Source of the DNA: Anodontia alba
Taxonomy: Eukaryota; Mollusca; Bivalvia; Lucinida; Lucinidae
DNA: 64,000 nucleotides
Direction: 5' to 3'
NCBI GenBank assembly: GCA_964016985.1
Contig: OZ024826.1
Location: 5,509,552 to 5,573,551, forward strand
The first letter of the stretch is position 1. Each line of letters begins with the position of its first letter. The position numbers and the translations under genes were made by a program. The notes beneath the pieces were generated by a model. That model was not told the origin of the DNA, made no database searches, and was given only the letters and a program-made list of their open reading frames with translations. This document shows, in pieces, positions 56,066 to 64,000 of the stretch.

Positions 56066-56310
56066 TTTGTTTGTTTGTGTTGAGGTTTTACGGCCCATTC
56101 AACCCTATGGGGTCATGTCGAGCGCGGTCAGTTTACCTAACCACACGTTTACTGGGCAGGCTTAGTCCTCTGAGCGGTTAACCAGTATTGTGCACATTCT
56201 TTCGCCAGAAACTGACCACTGCCCTTCTTGAACCAGCGGAAGTGAGAGAATGACCTTAGAAAATATTTCATGATCAATCTCCACGAAAGAATGTTGCCGA
56301 CCTCGGCGGG
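56066..56310 (-). mobile_element. tRNA-derived SINE, family A, head truncated
   Basis: Matches family A from the CAAACAAACAAA tail (56066) to GCCGACCTCGGCGGG (56310); the tRNA-like head is missing, as in the copy at 9418. Confidence 0.9.
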
Positions 56311-57330
56311 TCATACAGTTTTTATGTAAAAAACTCGATTATGCAGTGTGCAATCTCAATTTGTATTTTTGAAACTGCATTTTTTATTATGAACCTTTCC
56401 CTTTCGAAGTTTTGTATCCGGATATGCAACATGCACATTCTGGTTTGCAACTTTTGTCTTAAAATTTGCACATGAACGTTCTATTATGAATTGTGCGATT
56501 CCGATTTTCCTGTGGATAGGCCGGGCACCAGTTATTTAGGGGTCGGTATTGTTCGGTTATGTCCGTGAAATTGCACGATCTTTTCCGGCGGCAAGCTTTT
56601 ATTTGAGTTTGTATTACGTAGCACGTTGTGCAACGACAGGTCACAGATAAGCCAACAGCATCAATTTAGACTATTTATATCTGTAATAGCTCCAGATAAC
56701 ATGTTTATTCACCAAAATTCTGTCTTTTTCCATGAAACATTGCTGTGGTGCAGATCTCGGCGCGATATTATAATCATTATAATCTCCTCACCGAGGCAAT
56801 TATACTCTGATTATAGGATACCAACATGCGGAGAAAGTAGAAAAATCTTATCTGGATACCACACTCATCTGGAGCCAGCATATGACGTGAGGGCTCTACG
56901 AATAAATGTCATCCAGTTTGATCAAGAAAAAGTACATTTACCATCCTCTCGATCTTAGCCTTTTTCTTTTTTTTTTTTTTTTTTTTTTTTGAAGAAACGT
57001 TATCACCTCGTGGGGAGCGGGGTGGGGAGGTGCGTGGTAGTCAGCGCTATGTATCGATGCTTGAAAAGGATTCTTACAACACACTGTTTAGGGTAGTTTT
57101 TTTTTTTTTTCCAGCAAACTTGTAGGAACTCATTTGGGGAGTGCGACACCTCCCTTACGCCCCTACTCCACACACCCCGAAAAAGAGATGGACAGCGTTC
57201 CTTTCGTCTCCCAGGTTTTACTGGGGTTCCTCATTTAGCCCATTTTTTTTATTTTATTTTTTTTTTTATTTTTGTTTTTATTTTCACAAAATATATTATA
57301 AGCCAATCATTCCTTCTTATCCTGCAGCTT
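56311..57330. other. Gene-free stretch with T-runs
   Basis: A run of about 25 T at 56966-56990 and other T-rich tracts. ORFs of up to 110 codons show no domain. Confidence 0.5.
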
Positions 57331-57334
57331 TTGG

Positions 57335-58235
57335 AAGTTTTGGCGTACCGTCTTTAACGTTGTCGTCGCTATGACGCCACTATGTCATGATCTGTATTTG
57401 TCTGACATAATTACAAATGCAAGAAATATTTTAGTTGACAATTTTATAGACCTTTCTAAACACTATGTCACACAATAAACATCAATCGAAACCTCTCGGT
57501 CTTTAACACAGACTACGTTCTAGCCTCGTTCCTATTGGATGGCAGAAAGTAGTTGTTTACGTTTACCGGACAGTATAATTGCCGATGTTTATTCAGAAAA
57601 ATACAACAGTTTCATTCGTCAAAAGTTTCTTTTCAGAAGAGATTCTCATCGAGTGATCTTTTAAATGTCATAACCAGAAATATTAAGATATATTTTGACT
57701 ATATACTAGCTAAAACTAAGCGTAAAATGGTCACCATAAAGCAATATTATGGTTGCGCGCTTGCCTGCTGAAATCAGAAAAATATCATAGAAACAGTTGT
57801 ATTTTTCTTAGAAAAGCCAGTCAGATTGCTTCTTAAAGCTGTATTTTAAAACACTAGATAAAATTTACGATTAAATATTAACCAAAAGTAATTTATTTTC
57901 CAAGTAAAACTGGGCTTGAATCCATTGGTATCAATGGGACCGGAAATGTTTTTGCCATCTAAAATTTTTAGTCACGTGGCATAACATTATAATCACGTGG
58001 TCAGTAGCCCGGATGAAAACAATAATATTAAAAAGGTCTATAGAGTGTAACAATTTCATTATTCCGACATTGTGCCCAAATCTGCTCCATAAACTGAAAC
58101 AGCACATTTTTGCGCACCGTCACTACAGTTGCCGTCGATGTGAAGCTACTGTGACATTATCTGTATTTATCTGACAGACTAACAAATACAACAGATATTT
58201 TATTTGACAATTTATAGAGTAATACAGTTTCATAG
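57335..58235. repeat. Diverged direct duplication about 770 bp apart
   Basis: Blocks at 57370-57465 and 58140-58235 share TCTGTATTTGTCTGACATAA-like and ATATTTTAGTTGACAATTTT-like sequence in the same order. The DNA between has no supported gene. Confidence 0.6.
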
Positions 58236-58746
58236 TGGTGAGTTTGTGCGAAAATCTATCAACAGAAATAAATTTTTTAGACATCTATTCTATTAAATCA
58301 GATACCCCATCCACTTTTTCATGGACTGGTATGGGAACAAATATGCACCCGAACAGTTCGTTTCTGTAAATAAGCCATATTTTTGTTTAATATCAAAGAA
58401 GGAATTTGAGATTGGAGGGCGCTAACAGCTATTGTAGTTATATTTCTTTCGAGTGACGACGTCTGGCCGCCCGGGAAGTTTCAGCTTTCACGACACGAAT
58501 CAAAAGTCCGTGAAGTAACGATGCAGGAAAATAAGGTAAATATGAACCAATTTTAAGCCTCTCCTTAAGGGTTTATATTTCGCTCTCTCCTCCGTGTTAC
58601 CGATATGCTTGCAGAATTCATACGGTTACTGCCGTGAATAGACGAGCGTTTACGAGAAAATACGGATAAGCGACCACAGCTCCACAATACGAACATAATC
58701 GAAACTACGTTGCAAAATCGAAAGACGAAGTGCAGAAACCAAGGCA

Positions 58747-59427
58747 AATATCTACGAAAGACCGGAAATGACATTTCAACTACATTAATTCAATGTTTCG
58801 ACTTTACGAATTCACGATTTCCACTTCACGAATTCACGAATTCAACTTCACGAATTCCACTTCAGGAATTCAACTTCACGAATTCACGAATTCCACTTCA
58901 CGAATTCATGAATTCAACTTCACGAATTCCACTTCACGAATTCAACTTCACGAATTCCACTTCATGAATTCAACAATTGAATTTGAGAATTCGTGAATTC
59001 GTAAAATTGAATTCGTGAAGTGGAATTCGTAAAGTTGAATTCGTGAATTCGTAAAATTGAATTCGTGAATTCGTGAAGTTGAATTCATGAATTCGTGAAG
59101 TTGAATTCTTCAAGTTGAATTCGTGAAGTTGAATTCGTGAATTCGTGAAGTTGAATTCGTGAATTCGTGAAGTTGAATTCGTGAACTTGAATTCGTGAAG
59201 ATGAAATCGTGAAATTGAATTCGTGAATTCGTGAAGTTGAATTCATGAATTCGTGAAGTTGAATTCTTGAAGTTGAAATCGTGAAGTTGAATTCGTGAAT
59301 TCGTGAAGCTGAAATCGTGAATTCATGAAGTTGTAATCGTGAATTTGTGAAGCTGAAATCGTGAATTCTTGAAGTTTAAACCTTGAATTAATGTAGTTGA
59401 AATGTCACTACCGGTCTTTCGTAAATA
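58747..59427. mobile_element. Foldback element built of GAATTCGTGAA-type repeats
   Basis: Outer arms of about 48 bp are inverted copies: ACGAAAGACCGGAAATGACA at left and TGTCACTACCGGTCTTTCGT at right, continuing through TTTCAACTACATTAATTCAA. Everything between is a tandem series of 11- and 22-bp units, reading CACGAATTC on the left (58800-58976) and GAATTCGTG on the right (58985-59395). I count about forty GAATTC sites. Frames of 67-85 codons here are artefacts of the repeat. Confidence 0.92.
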
Positions 59428-59673
59428 TCAGACTACATACATGCATACCATAATGTACTGCTACACAATTATACCTGATCACAGCATAATGTCAGATGCA
59501 AACTGCAAAAATGAGAAACATCATAATAAATTGCAATAAAAATGTTGCATAATAGATATTTTACCTAAATACTGTTCCATTGGTTAAAGTAGTGATTGCA
59601 AAACATTTTTTCTCGCTTTCGACTCTAATCAATGAAATTTCGAAGTTGGTACAATAGCAGTTTTTGACATCGT

Positions 59674-59780
59674 CCCAGTCAGCATTCTACGTAAATCTAT
59701 ATCGGGCCGTCATCGGCCCGTCGGGGTAGCTGACGGGCCGATGACGGCCCGATATAGATTTACGTAGAATGCTAGCTGGG
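59674..59780. mobile_element. CCCAGC-ended foldback element, near-perfect hairpin
   Basis: From CCCAGTCAGCATTCTACGTA to TACGTAGAATGCTAGCTGGG the arms pair along about 48 bp (ATATCGGGCCGTCATCGGCC and complement) with a short loop near GTCGGGGTAGCTGAC. Confidence 0.9.
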
Positions 59781-60149
59781 GTCTTGTATCCAACAAACTT
59801 ATCAATATTGGCCTGTTTGTGAATGCAAGTTAGGTTCCTCATTTACATTCACACATCAGGGTTGTCCTGTTCACCTATAAATCGAAGGCACTTGTATTAA
59901 AAAACGAAATGTCGGTCGATTGCTGCCATTGTAATTGGCGCTTTATCGTTTAATGCATACATATATTATACGAAATGGTGTCAAAAGAGATAAGAAAACA
60001 AATCTAGCAAGGCATCGCAGACGATGCAAATTGCCTCGCACATGATAACTCGTTGTGGGCAAACACTGAACTGGGAAAATTTCATGACATACATAATAGT
60101 TATGTGAAAGAAGAAACAAAAAGCCTGTGACATTAATGTAAAGGTTCAT

Positions 60150-60870
60150 TTTTCAGTTATGCCAACCTTAATTTTGAGCACAGGACCCTGAAAGTCGAAC
60201 TTGCTCGAGATATAATCACACCCACTAAAATTTGTGAAGATATATTAAAATCCATTGATAAATGCAGAGGCTAAAGCAATGACTTTTTTTTTTCTAAAAA
60301 TAGCCACAGTTACCTTGATCTTGAGCCCAGCAACGTGAAAGTTGAACTTGCTCGAGAGATTATAATACCCGACAATTGTTTAAAGACATTCTAAAATCCA
60401 TTGATAAATGCAGGGGCAAGAGCAATGGCAAAGTTTTTTTTTTTTATTTTCTGAAACAAGCTACAGTTACCTTGACCATGAGCCAAGCAACCTGAAAGTT
60501 GAACTTCCTCGAGATATTATAAAACCCAAAATTTATGTGAAATTATATTAAAACCCATTTATAAATGAAGACAATAGAGCGATGACACAGTTCTAAAATT
60601 GCCTCAGTTACCTTGACCTTGAGCCCAGCAACCTGAAAGTTAACTTACTCGAGGTGTAATACCCAGCAATTGTGTGAAGATATATTAAAATCTATTGATG
60701 AATGCAAGGGCTAGAACGATGACAAGGTTTTTTTTTTTTCTAAAAATAGCCAAAGTTACCTTAACCTTCAGTCAACAACCTGAAAGTTGAGCTAGCTCGA
60801 GATATTATCACGCCCAACATTTGTGTGAAGTTGTATCAAAATCCATCAGTAAATGTAGGCACTTTTGCAT
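60150..60870. repeat. Degenerate tandem array, about 150-bp unit, five copies
   Basis: Each unit contains GTTACCTTGACCTTGAGCCC, CAACCTGAAAGTTGAACTTG, CTCGAGATATTATAA and TGTGAAGATATATTAAAATC, then a T-run. Confidence 0.8.
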
Positions 60871-61394
60871 GAAATGTCAAATCGTGTTTTCTGGGAAAAA
60901 TAAGAAACATATTATAAGTTTGTCTTCCGCTGAAATAGCCCAGTGAGTGGTAAAGGTTAATGTAATTTTGAGAGGGAAATACGAAATCAACTATCAAATT
61001 ACAAATTGCATCAAATGCCAAGACCTCTGTAATTCTATAAATCTTCAAAACAAGTTTGTATCCGAATTCTTACTTTCATCGAATTCTATGTTTACGTCAA
61101 TGCTAGCTATAGGAAATAGTAACGAGAATAACAACGAAATACACTCACGCACAGAGACGCACGCACGAACGCAAACACTATGTACGAGTATGAGTAGAAA
61201 GAGTGTGCGTTAACAGAAGGTTTTGGATTTTAATTAGTTTTTCAAAATGTCGTCTACTAAAATTTCCTGGACGGTTGCGACTCAAATGTTTACTATGTCT
61301 TACTACGCATATAAGACAGGGAGGATAAGTTCTGCGATAGGCGACACCTATTTTATGATGCAATTCTTGAGAAACTATTCATTAAGTTATAGAT

Positions 61395-61651
61395 AAACCA
61401 TGGTTATTGTCGAGGTTTTGGGTATACTGTAAATTATACCATAGTTTGGTGACCTTTCACTGTCTGACCTCAAACGAGAAACCATGGTTATTGTCGAGGT
61501 TTTGGGTATACTGTAAATTATACCATAGTTTGGTGACCTTTCACTGTCTGACCTCAAACGAGGCGGAGCCGAGTTTGGGTCAGACAGTGAAAGGTCACCA
61601 AATTATGATATAATTTACAGTATTCCCAAAACCGAGGCAATAACATGGTTT
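61395..61651. repeat. 84-bp direct duplication followed by its inverted copy
   Basis: Unit one (61395-61478) and unit two (61479-61562), both starting AAACCATGGTTATTGTCGAG, appear identical. A third copy (61563-61651) is inverted and diverged (GACAGTGAAAGGTCACCAAA). The set forms a hairpin with one arm doubled. Confidence 0.92.
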
Positions 61652-62039
61652 ATCTGTTTTAACCAATGTATGGGACTGTTTTTGTTTTTTTCTTACAAAA
61701 ACTATACTTTTATTTATTTAGTATATCTTTTTCTACTTTTTTACTTTTATTTCTCTTTTTTTTATATTTTTATGGTAAAGTGGTAACAGGCAGTCTGATG
61801 AAATGCTGTACCAATTGACCTTGTGTACTAAAAAGGATGAAACACCCCACCTTTTTTGAATTAAACTAACTGAGGCACTACTGCTAAAATCTGATTGGTT
61901 GCAATCTTGTCAATCACAAGAAATTACATCAGCATCTTAATTTGGTCAAACTTTGTTGCAATCTGGTTGGTCAGCTGTAGCTTTGGTCATTATAATATAC
62001 TCCAGACAAACCGTCTGGTTTCATGTGTTTTATTCAACA

Positions 62040-62502
62040 AAAAATGTCATTTTTAAATAGAAAGTTGCTCAGTGCAGAAGTAAATTTGAAGTTCCTCTAA
62101 CCTTTACCGCTCTCTGGATAATATCAGCAGACAATATATTTGATGATACTTTCTTAGTTTTTCCAGCCAACAGAATTTGACATTTCATGCAAACTATCTC
62201 TAGTTGAGACAATGAACATGAAATGTTAAATCCAGTTACCTGAGAAAAAAATAAAACTATTTAAAAAATGTCATCTGCTGAAAGTTGATGGTAAGCACTC
62301 TGGACATTTTGAGCAGACAACATATTTGTGATAGTTTATTTTTTTCCAATAAACATTTGACATTTGGAGACAATTTGCATGAAATGTCAAATTCTGTTTT
62401 CTAGGAAAAAATACGAAAATGTTCAAATTGTCTGCTGAAACAAAATTCAACATACAACATTTTGAAATATTTTTCTTATTTTTCCCAGAAAACAAAAACC
62501 TG

Positions 62503-62510
<8 letters not shown>
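62040..62510. repeat. Foldback repeats of the TTTGACATTTCATGCAAA family
   Basis: GCATGAAATGTCAAATTCTG, TTTTTCCCAGAAAACAAAA and GTCTGCTGAAA recur in both orientations. Diverged relatives lie near 27110, 45215, 47300-47585 and 60850-60960. Confidence 0.6.

Positions 62511-62511
<1 letters not shown>

Positions 62512-62532
<21 letters not shown>
62512..62532. repeat. Poly-G run, 21 bases
   Basis: Uninterrupted G run directly after a T-run. Confidence 0.95.
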
Positions 62533-62533
<1 letters not shown>

Positions 62534-62770
62534 CAATATCAACTTGTCATCGCCTGCGGAATTAGCTCAGAGAGTGAAAAAGGTTAAGGTGCACTGATGA
62601 GTTGACAGTCATTCTAAAGTACGCCTGTGAGATCTATAAATAAAACCATGGGTTAATTTTCAAATCTGAAAATTATCCCATGGTCCAGCTATGGTATAAT
62701 TTTCGGTAATTGAGATTTAACCTTAGTTTTATTTACATAGAGACAATGGAACATCCATTGGTTAAGTCTT

Positions 62771-62866
62771 AGTTATACCATGGTTCGTGCGCATGTACGA
62801 TGCGATAATGCACGAGCGTGAGCGAGTGCATTATCGCACGTACATGCGCAGAACCATGGTATAACT
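62771..62866. repeat. Hairpin with 41-43-bp arms
   Basis: AGTTATACCATGGTTCGTGC and CGATAATGCAC at left pair with GTGCATTATCGCACGTACAT and AACCATGGTATAACT at right; only two single-base indels; loop GAGCGTGAGCGA. Confidence 0.92.
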
Positions 62867-63243
62867 GATTTATCACATTTGCATGCATATAAACCATCTA
62901 TATCGCGAGATATTTTATGCTGAATGTCGGGAATTTAGGCTACTATGTGATAATAAAAATAATCTTATTTGGAGATATATGCTTTCTGTTATACAAGCGT
63001 ACTTTTAAAATACCGAATCATCCATCTGCTGACAAATGTACCACATATCTTTGTCGTCCTATAGCGACTACTAATACAGAACAAGTATACATTGAACCCT
63101 TCTACAACATCAGCATTCAACTCCAAAGATATTGTCATTAACCCTTGTCATGCTGAATAAATTAAGATGCCACGCCCGTTTCTAATTTTCAGCCAATCAA
63201 ATTACTTGACCCAGATTGTTGATATAAATTCACATACTGAATG

Positions 63244-63303
63244 GCAAACAGTGCAGATCCACATCAGTTGGCAAGCCAACTGATCTGGACCTACACTGTT
63301 TGC
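63244..63303. repeat. Hairpin of the GCAAACAGTGTAGATC family
   Basis: GCAAACAGTGCAGATCCACA at left, GGACCTACACTGTTTGC at right, with a TTGGCAAGCCAA centre. Confidence 0.85.
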
Positions 63304-64000
63304 AAATGCAGGATATATCCGGGTTCAGCAGGACTAGGGTTAAAATGAATTTGCTGTTGTAAAGAATCCTCAATGAGCAGAATGATGTAAGAAATGCCTT
63401 GTTCATTCCTATTTCCTCACAGAACGTGTTTTGGATAATTGTTAGAATCACCTCATAGAGGCGAGTCTAACAAATACCCAAACTACATGCCTCTATAAGT
63501 ATTAAACACAATGTTCTTGCATAATTTCTAGTAAACTAACACCTCTTGAGGGAAAGTTTCGTGCCCTTCAAATTGTCATTATAACGGATTTTGTCAATAT
63601 ATCGAGTGTCGGTATAAAGAGGGTTGACTTATAATGCACTGTATTTCAAATTGTTATGTGATATATTTGTTCCTCCTTTGAACGAATTGTGATATTATCA
63701 TGGTCTAATGACAGGTTTAATTATTACAGTTAGTATACTGCACAATACGTCTGAGATTGTATCAGACGTTGGCTATTTTCAATACTTATTAACAAACTTG
63801 CATATATGTTTTCTGTGCTTTATATAGAATTTTACCTTACAGTGCATAATCATTAAAATGTATCATACCATCATATGATATAGAAACGAAGCCGGTAGTT
63901 TTGTTTTTTGTTTCGACAATGAATCATCTAAAAGGGAAGAGTTCGAAGAAAGTCTTGACGAAACAGCAGACACATCAAAGTCAAGGTAGTTTGGAAAAAG
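63304..64000. other. Gene-free stretch to the window edge
   Basis: A small hairpin lies at 63436-63482 (TTGTTAGAATCACCTC and GAGGCGAGTCTAACAA). Frames on both strands stay open to the right edge for about 45-50 codons, too short to support a gene. Confidence 0.4.

Noticed and set aside
58710..58996. 67-85-codon frames with FTNSRIPLHE repeats
   Set aside because: They come from the GAATTC repeat units of the foldback element.
63846..64000. Possible first exon on the plus strand (ATG 63919) or last exon on the minus strand
   Set aside because: Both frames stay open to the edge for only about 45-50 codons with no splice or domain evidence; sequence to the right would decide.

Overview
The window looks like repeat-dense genomic DNA of a marine invertebrate, most probably a bivalve mollusc. 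It is AT-rich and eukaryotic: plausible splice signals, long microsatellites, no operons and no ribosome binding sites. Its content is tRNA-derived SINEs, several non-LTR retrotransposons, Tc1-like elements, foldback MITEs and an intronless RING/B-box (TRIM-like) gene of the kind expanded in bivalves. The bivalve assignment rests on the type of repeats and the TRIM gene and is an inference.

Layout. 1-1745 (minus): an ORF of about 580 codons running off the left edge, resembling a DIRS-type Gag, with one premature stop. 2.1-3.8 kb: two degenerate tandem arrays. 4.2-11 kb: SINE copies, an endonuclease fragment and a reverse transcriptase fragment of LINEs, and an element with iterated inverted ends. 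11.5-16.4 kb: a SINE next to a complete, apparently intact Tc1-like transposon (11862-13448), then two further SINE families, a pogo-like MITE and foldback elements. 16.6-22.5 kb: a possible exon remnant, a TIR element, G-rich tracts and an RNase H LINE fragment split by a nested insertion. 24.8-26.8 kb: the only convincing host gene, a TRIM-like RING/B-box/coiled-coil/NHL-like protein in one coding exon. 28.3-41.9 kb: a satellite of about 77 bp with a foldback insertion, microsatellites, MITEs, a 21-bp satellite of about 1.4 kb, and an array of about 460-bp units. 44.8-51.0 kb: more foldback MITEs, then a nested element (long terminal inverted repeats enclosing a pogo-like MITE and a broken Tc1-like copy). 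51.2-54.8 kb: a nearly full-length but frameshifted LINE with a 10-bp target-site duplication. 58.7-59.4 kb: a foldback element built almost entirely of GAATTCGTGAA-like units. 59.6-63.5 kb: tandem arrays and hairpins.

The elements tell a story of layered insertion rather than of cooperating genes: MITEs inside satellites, a Tc1 copy and a pogo-like MITE inside a larger TIR element, and an insertion with a nested MITE inside an RNase H domain. One Tc1-like transposase (339 aa, DD34E) has everything visible that autonomy needs. No prokaryotic system, CRISPR array, rRNA or functional tRNA gene was seen.
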